A stretch of 64,000 nt of DNA from NCBI GenBank assembly GCA_024235795.1, contig JACKLR010000002.1, forward strand, positions 434,001 to 498,000, given 5' to 3'. A program made the translations under genes and the position numbers. The notes under the pieces are model-generated. The model was given only the letters and a program-made list of their open reading frames with translations. It ran no database searches and was not told the DNA's origin. The DNA comes from Burkholderiales bacterium. Lineage in GTDB: Bacteria; Pseudomonadota; Gammaproteobacteria; Burkholderiales; Nitrosomonadaceae. Positions within the stretch are counted from its first letter, which is position 1; the number at the start of each line of letters is the position of its first letter. Positions 1 to 8,565 of this stretch are shown here, one piece after another.

Positions 1-1
1 A

Positions 2-976
2 TGGACTGCCGTTCATCGTAAACATCATGCTAAATGCGAAACACCTGATGACCCGCATAGTCCGATAATTTATGGTATCAAGAAAGTTTTAACAGAAGGC
101 GCGGAACTGTATCGAATTGAGTCTAAAAATAAAGAGACACTAGAACGTTATGGATACGGTACGCCAGATGATTGGGTGGAGCGCAATATTTATAGTAAAC
201 ACAGTGCAAAGGGCATTGCCTTAATGCTTATTATCAATGTTATTTTGTTCGGTCCTATCGGTTTAACCATTTGGGCGATACAAATGATGTGGACGCCAAT
301 TTTTGCTGCGGGTGTGATTAATGGTGTTGGGCATTTCTGGGGATACCGTAATTTTCAGGCTGAAGACGCCAGCCGTAACATAGTGCCATGGGGGATTCTG
401 ATAGGCGGAGAAGAATTACACAATAACCACCATGCTTATGCAACATCAGCGCGGTTGTCCAATAAATGGTATGAATTTGACATTGGTTGGTTATATATCC
501 GACTTCTGGAAATGATGGGATTGGCGAAAGTCAAGAAGGTTGCACCCAAACTGCGCCTTAATAAAGCTAAAACACAATGTGATCTGGATACATTGCACGC
601 GGTTATTTCGCATCGCTATGAAGTACTGGCCAAGTATTCCAAATCCCTGAAAGCGACCTTTGCTGCGGAAATGGTGCATTTAAAAGAGTCGATAGTACAT
701 TATGATATTGATAAATCGACGTTAAAGCGCTGGCTTCTGGCTGACGCTAAAACATTGCAGGAGCATGAACGTGAAACACTGAGCCAAGTGTTGAGTAATA
801 CCAAAACACTGGATACGGTATATAACATGCGAGAAGAGTTAATGGCAATCTGGCAGCGTTCAACGGCATCAAAAGATGAACTTGTGAAGCAGCTGGAAGA
901 TTGGTGTAGGCGTGCTGAAGAGAGCGGCATCGAGGTACTTCGTTCGTTTTCTCAACGACTGAGGTGTTACGCTTAA
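2..976 (+). CDS. Fatty acid (acyl-CoA type) delta-9 desaturase, 5' end outside window
   Basis: Membrane di-iron desaturase that introduces a cis double bond into fatty acyl chains. The reading frame is open from base 2, so the N-terminus and first histidine box lie before the window. The second histidine box is seen at once (HRKHH in the first ten residues) and the third (ELHNNHH) at about base 412-432, separated by hydrophobic segments (LMLIINVILFGPIGLTIWAI region). About 180 residues follow the last box; this charged, probably helical tail is longer than in minimal desaturases. An internal GTG at 176 could be mistaken for a start, but the upstream frame carries the conserved HRKHH box. Ends just before a bidirectional terminator. 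Confidence 0.88.
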   Translation, partial: WTAVHRKHHAKCETPDDPHSPIIYGIKKVLTEGAELYRIESKNKETLERYGYGTPDDWVERNIYSKHSAKGIALMLIINVILFGPIGLTIWAIQMMWTPIFAAGVINGVGHFWGYRNFQAEDASRNIVPWGILIGGEELHNNHHAYATSARLSNKWYEFDIGWLYIRLLEMMGLAKVKKVAPKLRLNKAKTQCDLDTLHAVISHRYEVLAKYSKSLKATFAAEMVHLKESIVHYDIDKSTLKRWLLADAKTLQEHERETLSQVLSNTKTLDTVYNMREELMAIWQRSTASKDELVKQLEDWCRRAEESGIEVLRSFSQRLRCYA

Positions 977-1013
977 TCTTATAAACGCTATAGTGCTTTA
1001 AATCTGTTGAAAT

Positions 1014-1045
1014 AAAAAAACCCGTATTGTATACGGGTTTTTTTA
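1014..1045. terminator. Bidirectional Rho-independent terminator
   Basis: A GC-rich stem cccgta/tacggg (1021-1036) with a short loop is flanked by seven A on the left and seven T on the right. It can therefore stop transcription of the desaturase (plus) and of rpmB-rpmG (minus). Confidence 0.85.
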
Positions 1046-1091
1046 TATGCTAAAGAAATAAAATTAATACTGTTAATAGTATCGGTTACAG

Positions 1092-1247
1092 TTACTTTAG
1101 TTTTGTTTCCTTGTATTTGACATGCTTGCGTGCTACCGGATCGTATTTGGTGATTTCAAGTTTCTCCGGATTTGCACGTTTATTTTTAGTCGTTGTATAA
1201 AAATGTCCTGTACCTGCAGAAGATTCAAGCTTAATTTTCTCGCGCAT
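1092..1247 (-). CDS. rpmG: 50S ribosomal protein L33
   Basis: A 51-residue basic protein of the large ribosomal subunit. The translation starts MREKIKLESSAGTGHFYTTT and ends with the typical KYDPVARKHVKYKE segment, matching bacterial L33 over its full length. It has no CXXC pairs, so it is the zinc-independent form. It lies 41 bp downstream of rpmB on the same strand, the standard rpmB-rpmG pairing, and ends about 45 bp before the shared terminator. Confidence 0.97.
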   Translation of the reverse strand: MREKIKLESSAGTGHFYTTTKNKRANPEKLEITKYDPVARKHVKYKETKLK

Positions 1248-1288
1248 TGGTTAATTCCTTATATCTGAACTCAATAGAATGTGAAAAT

Positions 1289-1525
1289 CTAAATGCTTTT
1301 ACCTTGTGAACGCATTTCAGCGATTACAACATCAATTCCTTTTTTATCGATTGTGCGTAATGCAGCATTTGATAGACGCAGGCTGATCCAGCGGTTTTCA
1401 CTTTCCAGCCAAAATTTCCGTTTCTGTAAATTTGGCAAGAAACGCCTTTTGGTCTTGTTGTTAGCGTGAGACACATTATTTCCAGTCAACGGTTTTTTGC
1501 CCGTCACTTCACATACTCGTGCCAT
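1289..1525 (-). CDS. rpmB: 50S ribosomal protein L28
   Basis: A 78-residue ribosomal protein starting MARVCEVTGKKPLTGNNVSH, the classic L28 N-terminus, and ending EMRSQGKSI. The frame stays open 33 codons upstream, but family length and N-terminus fix the start at 1525. It forms a unit with rpmG. An ISAs1-family element is inserted 71 bp upstream of the start and separates rpmB from radC, its usual upstream neighbour, so rpmB must be read from its own promoter in the remaining AT-rich stretch or from the IS. Confidence 0.97.
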   Translation of the reverse strand: MARVCEVTGKKPLTGNNVSHANNKTKRRFLPNLQKRKFWLESENRWISLRLSNAALRTIDKKGIDVVIAEMRSQGKSI

Positions 1526-1596
1526 GTTGGTATACCCCGAAATTACAAAACCCTCATTATATCCCGATTCCGGTTTTATTCTCAAATATATATAAT

Positions 1597-2799
1597 CAGG
1601 GCAATCGGGCTTAAATTGCCCCAATAATTTTTAGCAAATAATCATTATCCCAGCCCGCCTTTAATCGTTTTGTTTTTACACCGACCTTTGACATTTTTTC
1701 TTTTTTTATCAGATTCAGAGCAATATGTCTGATAATAGCAAGATTAGCCGCGCTATGGCCTTTGCGTGTTCGATTACTGTCTTCGTCAAAGGCGATATCA
1801 AGAACCCAGTGTAAATTGTTTTCGATAGCCCAGTGAGCGCGAACAGCATGCTCCAGCTTGATAGGATTGCTGGCGCTTAGACTGCTAATGAAATAACGCG
1901 TTTCCTTGGATATTTTATTTTCTGATTCTCTTGTTGCTGTGACCTCAATGATGCTCTGCAGCCCCGGCCAGGAATGTCGTTCTTTTAACCATGCTATCTC
2001 ATCTATTGCACGAACAGTTCGTGTCTCAATGCGCCCATGTCCACCATCAACTGTTACCTTTGCGGCTTCTGGAGACAGTGACGATGCAAAATATGTGGCA
2101 ACATCTTCATGCAAGCTTCCTTGGTTGCCTTTCAGGCTCAAAACATAATCTGCGTCTTGCTGAATAATCTGCCGGGCTATCTTCTTCTGGCAACCCATCG
2201 CATCAATTGTGATCACGGTTCCTGTAATATCCAAGCGAGAGAGCAGTTTGGGAATGGCCGTAATTTCATTGGATTTGTCATCCACTTGAACCTGACCCAA
2301 AACCAGGCTATTACGCTGCGCCCATGCGCTAACCATATGGATTGCTGCCTTTTTTGAGGCCCTGTCAATGCTACGCCTTATACATTTGCCGTCAATAGCA
2401 ATGATCTCTCCATCAGTCAAACGCGCTAAATCACAAACCCAGTTGGAAAAGCATTCGCTAAATTGCTCGGTGTCTATCACCATGAAAACTTCACCGAAGG
2501 TGTCATGAGAGGGTATTCCATGTTGCAGACCGAGTAATTCGGTAAACCATGCTTCTTTGGCTTTACCAAATTCTTCTATAGCCACCCAATTGTCCGCTCC
2601 ACAAATAACCGCACAAAGTGAAATAAAAAATATATCTTGGAGTTGATGCTTCTTTTGTCTGTCTACTCTTGGATCTTCAATACTTGAAAAATGATGAATG
2701 ATTGAAGCTGTTGGTTTGTCTGTCATTTAAAATCAAAATGATAGAGCTAATACCTCAACTTGTTTCTGTTTTCAAGTATTTTTAAGCACGATTGTCCTG
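1597..2799 (-). mobile_element. Complete ISAs1-family insertion sequence with 10-bp target duplication
   Basis: Terminal inverted repeats are visible: CAGGGCAATCGGGCTTAA at 1597-1614 and the reverse complement of CAGGACAATCGTGCTTAA at 2782-2799 (16 of 18 identical). The element is 1203 bp. It is flanked by an exact 10-bp direct repeat, tatatataat, at 1587-1596 and 2800-2809, as expected of a target site duplication. The intact duplication and full-length transposase suggest a fairly recent insertion between radC and rpmB. Confidence 0.95.
1611..2726 (-). CDS. ISAs1-family DDE transposase
   Basis: A 371-residue transposase catalysing IS movement. The N-terminus (HHFSSIEDPRVDRQKKHQL) and the segments IIAIDGK, VITIDAMGCQ and HWAIENNLHWVLDIAFDED are the hallmarks of the ISAs1/H-repeat-associated family; they carry the DDE acidic residues. 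It is full length with no frameshift, so it is probably functional. The stop codon lies inside the left inverted repeat, a compact arrangement usual for this family. Confidence 0.95.
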   Translation of the reverse strand: MTDKPTASIIHHFSSIEDPRVDRQKKHQLQDIFFISLCAVICGADNWVAIEEFGKAKEAWFTELLGLQHGIPSHDTFGEVFMVIDTEQFSECFSNWVCDLARLTDGEIIAIDGKCIRRSIDRASKKAAIHMVSAWAQRNSLVLGQVQVDDKSNEITAIPKLLSRLDITGTVITIDAMGCQKKIARQIIQQDADYVLSLKGNQGSLHEDVATYFASSLSPEAAKVTVDGGHGRIETRTVRAIDEIAWLKERHSWPGLQSIIEVTATRESENKISKETRYFISSLSASNPIKLEHAVRAHWAIENNLHWVLDIAFDEDSNRTRKGHSAANLAIIRHIALNLIKKEKMSKVGVKTKRLKAGWDNDYLLKIIGAI

Positions 2800-2882
2800 T
2801 ATATATAATTAGCACGAATTGTAGATATCAACAAAATGAGTTAAGAAAATGTGTGGTAATTTGTCAAACTTTAAATGGTTTG

Positions 2883-3557
2883 TTAAATTAAATTTTGCTC
2901 AGCAAAAGACATAATTTTATTTTTACCGATAATGAAATGATCAAGAACCTTTATATCCATTAAATCAAGCGCTTTCTTTAATATATGTGTCAGATCTTTG
3001 TCAGCCTGACTGGGTTCGGCAATTCCGGAAGGGTGATTATGTGCGAAAATGATAGCGGCAGCATTATGGTGCAATGCGCGTTTAACGACCTCGCGTGGAT
3101 ATACGCTTGCCTGAGTAAGGGTTCCGTTAAAGAGTTCTTCGGTTGAAATCATGTGATTTCTAGCATCAAGGAAGATTGCGATAAAGACTTCATGTTGTTT
3201 ACTGGAAAGGCTTAAACGTAAAAATTCCCGAACAAGCTGTGGCGTATTCATGGCATTGCCTTGTTCTAGTTTTTCACCAAGCGTACGTCTTGACATTTCA
3301 AGAATTGCTTGCAATTGTGTATATTTAGCTATTCCAATTCCCGGAAAATTACACAACGCTGACTGATCCGCTGAAAAAAGGCTTGTAAGACTGCCGTAAT
3401 GATTGAGCAGATTTCTGGCGAGATCAACAGCGCTGTTGCCTGAAGTACCCGTACGCAGGAAAATTGCAAGTAATTCTGTATCAGATAGGTTTCTAGCACC
3501 TATTCTTAGCAGCTTTTCTCGGGGACGTTCGGTGACAGGCCAGTCGGTGATTGCCAT
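2883..3557 (-). CDS. radC: RadC-family JAB/JAMM-domain protein
   Basis: A 224-residue protein of the widespread RadC family, historically linked to DNA repair but of unsettled biochemical role. The N-terminus has the conserved WPVTERPREKLL and a helix-hairpin-helix (FPGIGIAKYTQL, about 71-82). The C-terminal JAMM metal site is complete: Glu near residue 123, HNHPSG at 173-178, and the following S/D pair (SQAD, 183-186). In many proteobacteria it precedes rpmB-rpmG; here an IS now lies between them. It is divergent from coaBC, with which it shares a 150-bp intergenic region. Confidence 0.95.
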   Translation of the reverse strand: MAITDWPVTERPREKLLRIGARNLSDTELLAIFLRTGTSGNSAVDLARNLLNHYGSLTSLFSADQSALCNFPGIGIAKYTQLQAILEMSRRTLGEKLEQGNAMNTPQLVREFLRLSLSSKQHEVFIAIFLDARNHMISTEELFNGTLTQASVYPREVVKRALHHNAAAIIFAHNHPSGIAEPSQADKDLTHILKKALDLMDIKVLDHFIIGKNKIMSFAEQNLI

Positions 3558-3707
3558 AATAGAAAATTTAAATCTAGGATTCTAGATATTACGGTTATAA
3601 ATTCATTATGATTGAGTTGGAATTTATATATCATGTCACTTACGTAATTATTTGAAATTCGATGTTGTCTTGTATTCGTTAATAGGAAAAAGGCTTTTCT
3701 GAACAAG

Positions 3708-4925
3708 ATGGTTGAAAATACTAATGCATTATCTTTAACTGGAAAGCGTATATTGCTCGGGGTGTCGGGTGGTGTGGCGGCATACAAGGCGGCCGAACTT
3801 GCGCGCTTGATGACACAGGAAGGGTGTGTTGTGCAGACTGTGATGACTGAATCCGCAAGCCGTTTTGTTGGTCCGGTTACTTTTCAGTCGCTGACTGGGC
3901 AGCCGGTATTTACCGAATTGTGGGAAGCGAATGCAGCAAATAACATGGCGCATATACATCTATCCAGGAATGCAGACATGATTTTGATCGCTCCGGCAAG
4001 TGCTGATGTAATCGCCAAATTGGCTGGTGGCCTGGCAAACGACTTGCTAACGACACTATGTTTAGCGCGTGATTGTCCGTTGATGATTGCTCCCGCGATG
4101 AATCGGCAGATGTGGCAAAATCCGGCAACACAACGTAATGTCGATTGTCTGCAACGCGATGGTGTGCAGATACTCGGTCCGGCAAGCGGTGAGCAGGCTT
4201 GCGGTGAGGTGGGTTTGGGACGCATGCTTGAAGCCGCAGAATTGTTGGCAATTGTCAAAGAAAAATTATATGCTGGCCTGTTACGCGGTAAGAATGTTTT
4301 GATTACCGCCGGCCCGACTTATGAAGCTATTGATGTGGTCCGTGGTATAACGAATATCAGCTCCGGAAAGATGGGGTACGCAATTGCCCAGGCTGCATTG
4401 GATGAGGATGCAAAGGTCACGCTGATAACTGGACCGACCTGTTTGAAGCCTCCTGCAGTAAAACGGTTGATTAATGTGCTGAGCGCGAAGGAAATGATGA
4501 GTGCTGTCATTGAAGCAATTGACAAAATGGATATTTTTATCAGCGTTGCTGCTGTGGCGGATTATCGAGCTGCTGCGGTTAATCAGAAAAAACTCAAAAA
4601 AACTGATCAAAAATTGGTGCTTGAGCTGGTACCTAATCCAGATATTTTGCAGCACGTTACTCGATTGCCAAAACCGCCGTTTTGCGTCGGTTTTGCAGCT
4701 GAAGCAGACAATTTAGAAGAAAATGCAGCGCTTAAACGACAAAAAAAGAAACTGCCGTTGCTGGTCGCCAATTGGGTGCAAGAAGCAATGGGATCAGATG
4801 AAACCACATTAGTACTGTTCGACGATACTGGAAAGCATATTCTTGAGAAAGCGTCCAAACATTTTCAGGCAAAGCAATTGATCAAGCATATTGCATTTTT
4901 ATATGGACAACAGCGTGACAATTAA
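3708..4925 (+). CDS. coaBC: Bifunctional phosphopantothenoylcysteine decarboxylase / phosphopantothenate-cysteine ligase
   Basis: Coenzyme A synthesis: it joins 4'-phosphopantothenate to cysteine and decarboxylates the product. The N-terminal flavoprotein domain (about 1-190) shows GVSGGVAAYKAAELARLM, the active-site His in MAHIHLSRNAD, the APASADV and PAMNRQMW motifs, and the cysteine-containing EQACGEVGLGRM lid. The C-terminal ligase domain starts at AGPTYEAIDVVRGITN and continues through ISSGKMGYAIA. The length of 405 residues is typical. It is followed 12 bp later by dut, the usual coaBC-dut pairing. Confidence 0.97.
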   Translation: MVENTNALSLTGKRILLGVSGGVAAYKAAELARLMTQEGCVVQTVMTESASRFVGPVTFQSLTGQPVFTELWEANAANNMAHIHLSRNADMILIAPASADVIAKLAGGLANDLLTTLCLARDCPLMIAPAMNRQMWQNPATQRNVDCLQRDGVQILGPASGEQACGEVGLGRMLEAAELLAIVKEKLYAGLLRGKNVLITAGPTYEAIDVVRGITNISSGKMGYAIAQAALDEDAKVTLITGPTCLKPPAVKRLINVLSAKEMMSAVIEAIDKMDIFISVAAVADYRAAAVNQKKLKKTDQKLVLELVPNPDILQHVTRLPKPPFCVGFAAEADNLEENAALKRQKKKLPLLVANWVQEAMGSDETTLVLFDDTGKHILEKASKHFQAKQLIKHIAFLYGQQRDN

Positions 4926-4937
4926 TCAGTTAATGCT

Positions 4938-5387
4938 ATGACAACAATAGATTTAAAAATTTTAGATAAACGCTTATACAAACAACTGCCATCGTATGCG
5001 ACACCAGGTTCTGCTGGGTTGGATTTGAGAGCCTGTATTGACAAGACTGAAACTATTGCGGTGGGACAAACAATTTTGATTCCAAGTGGTATAGCGATAC
5101 ATATTGCAGATCCTGGATTGGCGGCAATAGTGTTGCCGCGTTCTGGACTGGGGCATAAGCACGGCATTGTTTTAGGAAATTTGGTCGGCCTAATTGACTC
5201 GGATTATCAAGGACAAATCTTCGTTTCCTGCTGGAACCGGGGACAAGCATCTTTTGAATTAAATCCGATGGAACGTATTGCGCAGCTGATTGTGGTACCG
5301 GTTGTGCAGGTCGATTTTAATGTTGTGGATGTTTTTGATAAAAGTCTGCGTGGAGAAAATGGTTTCGGGAGTACCGGTAAACATTAA
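4938..5387 (+). CDS. dut: Deoxyuridine 5'-triphosphate nucleotidohydrolase (dUTPase)
   Basis: Hydrolyses dUTP to dUMP and pyrophosphate, keeping uracil out of DNA and feeding dTMP synthesis. All five motifs of the trimeric dUTPase are visible in 149 residues: PGSAGLDLRA, PRSGLGHKHG, GLIDSDYQGQ, RIAQLIVVPV and the C-terminal GFGSTGKH that closes over the substrate. Its stop codon overlaps the next start (TAATG at 5385-5389), so it is translationally coupled to the DUF192 gene. Confidence 0.98.
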   Translation: MTTIDLKILDKRLYKQLPSYATPGSAGLDLRACIDKTETIAVGQTILIPSGIAIHIADPGLAAIVLPRSGLGHKHGIVLGNLVGLIDSDYQGQIFVSCWNRGQASFELNPMERIAQLIVVPVVQVDFNVVDVFDKSLRGENGFGSTGKH

Positions 5388-5839
5388 TGTCACGTTTAAA
5401 TACATTAATCCATTATCTACTGATATTCTTCTTGCTGCAGCCCATTGATACGGTTGCATCGAGTTTGCCACGAATTTCGTTGCAAATATCCCATCATAAG
5501 TTTTCGGCGGAGGTGGCGAACACACAGCATTCACGCGAACGCGGGTTAATGTTTCGCGGCGCACTCGATGAAAATGCCGGGATGTTATTTGTGTTTCCAG
5601 AAAGTGCCTATTATGGTATGTGGATGAAGAACACAATGATACCGTTAAGTGTTGCTTTTATTGATGAAAATGGATTCATCATCAATATTGCAGATATGCA
5701 ACCTTATTCTCTCAAAGCGCATTATTCTTCCAGGCCGGCTAAATATGTGTTGGAGATGAGCGTTGGCTGGTTTTCAAGTAGAGAAATAGACGCAGGCAGC
5801 CAGATTGTCGGGCTTGAACGTGTGCCAGCTGCGCACTAA
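5387..5839 (+). CDS. DUF192-family exported protein
   Basis: A 150-residue protein with an N-terminal hydrophobic signal (LIHYLLIFFLLQPIDTVAS) and a DUF192 domain, recognised by RERGLMFR, ENAGMLFVFPES and the invariant MWMKNTMIPLSVAFID. It is predicted periplasmic. No biochemical function is established for the family. The ATG overlaps the dut stop by one base, so it is in the coaBC-dut transcription unit. It converges on ffh. Confidence 0.9.
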   Translation: MSRLNTLIHYLLIFFLLQPIDTVASSLPRISLQISHHKFSAEVANTQHSRERGLMFRGALDENAGMLFVFPESAYYGMWMKNTMIPLSVAFIDENGFIINIADMQPYSLKAHYSSRPAKYVLEMSVGWFSSREIDAGSQIVGLERVPAAH

Positions 5840-5873
5840 ACTAATCCTGATAATCACCACAGTTAGCCAGGTG

Positions 5874-7223
5874 TTACCGCATCCGGGGAAACATTCCTTT
5901 TAGCCCACGCATCATTTTTGCCATACCGCCTTTGTTCATCATTTTCATCATTTTTCTCGCCTGTTCAAATTGCGACAAAAGGCGGTTAACTTCCTGTACT
6001 GAAACACCAGCGCCTGATGCAATACGCCGCTTACGCGAAGCCTTTAGAATCTCAGGTTTGACACGCTCTTGTTGCGTCATGGAGTTAATAATGGCTTCGG
6101 TTCGATTGATAACCTTATCATCCACATTGACGTTTTGTGCAGCCTGGCTCAATTGAGCGGGCAATTTATCAAGCATGGCGCTCATGCCGCCCATTTTTTT
6201 CATTTGTTGAAATTGTGCTTTGAAGTCGTTCAAATCAAATCCCTTTCCTGATTTGACCTTCTGCATAAGTTTTTTGGCTTCACGTTCGTCAGTGCTCCGT
6301 TGCGCTTCTTCAATCAAGCCAAGGACATCGCCCATGCCTAAAATTCGTGATGCCATACGATCCGGATAAAATGCTTCCAAGCCGGTTAGTTTCTCCGCAA
6401 CACCTGTGAATTTGATGGGCTTTCCGGTGATATGCTTGACAGATAAGGCGGCACCCCCTCGCGCATCGCCGTCTAACTTGGTTAGAACAACACCGGTAAG
6501 TGGTAATGCATCGGAAAAGGCTTTGGCAGTATTGACAGCATCCTGGCCTTGCATGGCATCAACGACAAAAAGCGTTTCAATTGGTTTGAGCAGTGTCTCA
6601 AGTTCACTGATTTCTTGCATCATTGCTTCGTCAATACCCAATCTGCCCGCGGTATCCACAATCAGAACATCGTGATGATGCTTGCGTGCAAAATCTAGAG
6701 CGGCTGTCCCAATTTCACTAGGTTGTTGTCCTTCCTGAACCGGGAAAAAATCTGCACCGACCTGGTTGGCCAGTAATTCCAACTGATGAATAGCTGCAGG
6801 GCGGTAAATGTCACAGGAAACCAGCATAACTTTTTTCTTTTTTTGTTCCATGAGCCATTTTGCAAGTTTTCCACTACTGGTTGTTTTGCCTGCACCCTGT
6901 AGACCGGCCATTAGAATGACCGCGGGGGGGGTAGTAGAAAGATTGAGGCCTTCCATTTCTCCGCCCATGATGGCTATGAGCTCTTGATGTACAACACCTA
7001 CAAATGCTTGCCCAGGCGTAAGACTGCTCATGACTTCGTGACCTATGGCTTTCTCCTTGACGCGCGCTATGAATTCCTTCACAACGGGTAAAGCAGCATC
7101 TGCTTCAAGCAGAGCCAAGCGAACTTCGCGCAGCGCTTTTTGAATATTGCTTTCAGTGAGTCTGGCCTCTCCTTTGAGCGTTTTAATGACATCAGAAAGC
7201 CGACCAGTTAGATTCTCAAACAT
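5874..7223 (-). CDS. ffh: Signal recognition particle protein Ffh
   Basis: SRP54 GTPase that binds signal sequences of inner-membrane proteins on the ribosome and delivers them to FtsY. N, G and M domains are all present in 449 residues: P-loop GLQGAGKTTSSGKLA, DTAGRLGIDEAMM, TKLDGDARGGAALS, and the methionine-rich M domain (KKMGGMSAMLDKL; ARKMMKMMNKGG) ending in GLKGMFPRMR. It is divergent from a ypjD-type membrane gene, the order also seen in E. coli. Confidence 0.98.
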   Translation of the reverse strand: MFENLTGRLSDVIKTLKGEARLTESNIQKALREVRLALLEADAALPVVKEFIARVKEKAIGHEVMSSLTPGQAFVGVVHQELIAIMGGEMEGLNLSTTPPAVILMAGLQGAGKTTSSGKLAKWLMEQKKKKVMLVSCDIYRPAAIHQLELLANQVGADFFPVQEGQQPSEIGTAALDFARKHHHDVLIVDTAGRLGIDEAMMQEISELETLLKPIETLFVVDAMQGQDAVNTAKAFSDALPLTGVVLTKLDGDARGGAALSVKHITGKPIKFTGVAEKLTGLEAFYPDRMASRILGMGDVLGLIEEAQRSTDEREAKKLMQKVKSGKGFDLNDFKAQFQQMKKMGGMSAMLDKLPAQLSQAAQNVNVDDKVINRTEAIINSMTQQERVKPEILKASRKRRIASGAGVSVQEVNRLLSQFEQARKMMKMMNKGGMAKMMRGLKGMFPRMR

Positions 7224-7360
7224 ACTAGAAACCTCAGTAAAATAAATGGATATTGATATTGTTTTTTTGGCAAAATTTACGAAATATGCAGATGAAAACT
7301 TTGAATTTGTAAAAGCGCCATGTAGACTTAACAGTAATCTATATTTTTAAGATCACTTCG

Positions 7361-8209
7361 ATGATTGACATTTTAACTTATCTTGCGGCTTTTTTGCTTT
7401 ATATCCTGGTGGGTTGGTTGATATGGCATAATTTGCACGAGCAACCAGCGTTACCAAAAAGAATAGATGAAAAAAAAGCTTCTTTTGTTGTGCGTAAAAT
7501 TCATTACGCCATGCTTGTTCCGTTAATGCTGCATGCTTTAACCCTTTATCAGACGATTCTTGCCGGGACGGGGTTAAATCTGGGGGTCGGTAGTGCGGTT
7601 TCATTGATTGTGTGGTTAACAGCGTTTATTTATTGGTTTTCAGGATTTTTTAGCCGTTACCAAGGTTTGCAAACACTACTGGCTCCGATTGCGGCGGCTG
7701 CCGCAATTGCCGTTGTGCTGCCACTGGTCTTTCCCTCGTTAAAGCCACTGGAAAATACCGAGTTGCCGGCATTTAAGGCGCATCTGATTGTTGCGATGTC
7801 TGCATATAGTCTTTTGACGATTGCCGCTTTACATGCAGTGTTGATGACGATTGTCGAATATCAGTTACACCATCCGGCAACACATTCACTATTATCCAAT
7901 TTGCCCCCCCTGCTGGCAATGGAGAAGCTGTTGTTTGGTATTATTTGGGTTGGATTTATACTATTATCATTAACGTTGCTAAGTGGTGTCGTATTTTCTA
8001 AAGAAGTTTTTGGTCAGTCATTGACATTTTCGCATAAGACGCTTTTTGGTTTCATCTCTTGGGGAACATTTGCAGCCTTGTTGATTGGGCGACAATTTTA
8101 TGGATGGCGTGGCAGAATTGCAATCCGGTGGACATTGGTTGGCTTTGTCATGCTGCTACTTGCCTATATCGGCAGTAAATTTGTTTTGGAAGTTGTATTA
8201 AACCGTTAA
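7361..8209 (+). CDS. CcsA/YpjD-type inner-membrane protein (cytochrome c assembly family)
   Basis: A 282-residue polytopic protein with about eight hydrophobic helices, related to the CcsA/HemX/YpjD branch of cytochrome c assembly proteins. Recognisable parts are the N-terminal ILTYLAAFLLYILVGWLIW helix, the central FKAHLIVAMSAYSLLTIAALH with a conserved His, and the C-terminal FISWGTFAALLIGRQFYGWRG segment. It lies divergent from ffh. In this family some members act in haem delivery and others have been linked to magnesium/cobalt tolerance, so the exact role is open. Confidence 0.82.
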   Translation: MIDILTYLAAFLLYILVGWLIWHNLHEQPALPKRIDEKKASFVVRKIHYAMLVPLMLHALTLYQTILAGTGLNLGVGSAVSLIVWLTAFIYWFSGFFSRYQGLQTLLAPIAAAAAIAVVLPLVFPSLKPLENTELPAFKAHLIVAMSAYSLLTIAALHAVLMTIVEYQLHHPATHSLLSNLPPLLAMEKLLFGIIWVGFILLSLTLLSGVVFSKEVFGQSLTFSHKTLFGFISWGTFAALLIGRQFYGWRGRIAIRWTLVGFVMLLLAYIGSKFVLEVVLNR

Positions 8210-8239
8210 AATCAGAAATGTGCATTTTTGCAATGCTAT

Positions 8240-8407
8240 GTTAATTTTGAGCTACATTTAAAAGAGTCTGAATGGCGCTGGAAGAAAAAACCAGATGAGC
8301 TGGTTCAGGAACTGGCAATTCGTCAAATATTATTAATCTCTGCTAGTCTAGAGTCTTATATATGTCTGATATGTCATAAAGATGAAGATACCGGTTTGAT
8401 CTCTTGA
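8240..8407 (+). pseudogene. Remnant of a transposase C-terminus (IS1595/ISXO2-like)
   Basis: The frame starting at 8240 reads ELHLKESEWRWKKKPDELVQ and runs to a stop at 8405-8407. The LKExEWRWKKKPDEL pattern is how ISXO2-like domains of IS1595-type transposases end. No upstream catalytic part and no inverted repeats are seen, so this would be the scar of an old insertion. The call rests on recall of the family pattern only. Confidence 0.4.
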
Positions 8408-8565
8408 TGTAAGACTAAATGTGGTTTTATAATTTTGCTATCTATTAAATGTCCACTTGATTTTCAAGTTGTTTATATTCTTAAGTGATCTGCTATGAGT
8501 GTGCTCGTACATCTTGCTATAACCTCACTACAGGCTCCAGCCTCCAGCCTCCAACCTCGTATCAT

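Noticed and set aside
8505..8560. cctccag-like short repeats considered as a possible repeat array or CRISPR
   Set aside because: Only a few imperfect copies of about 8 bases with no spacer pattern.
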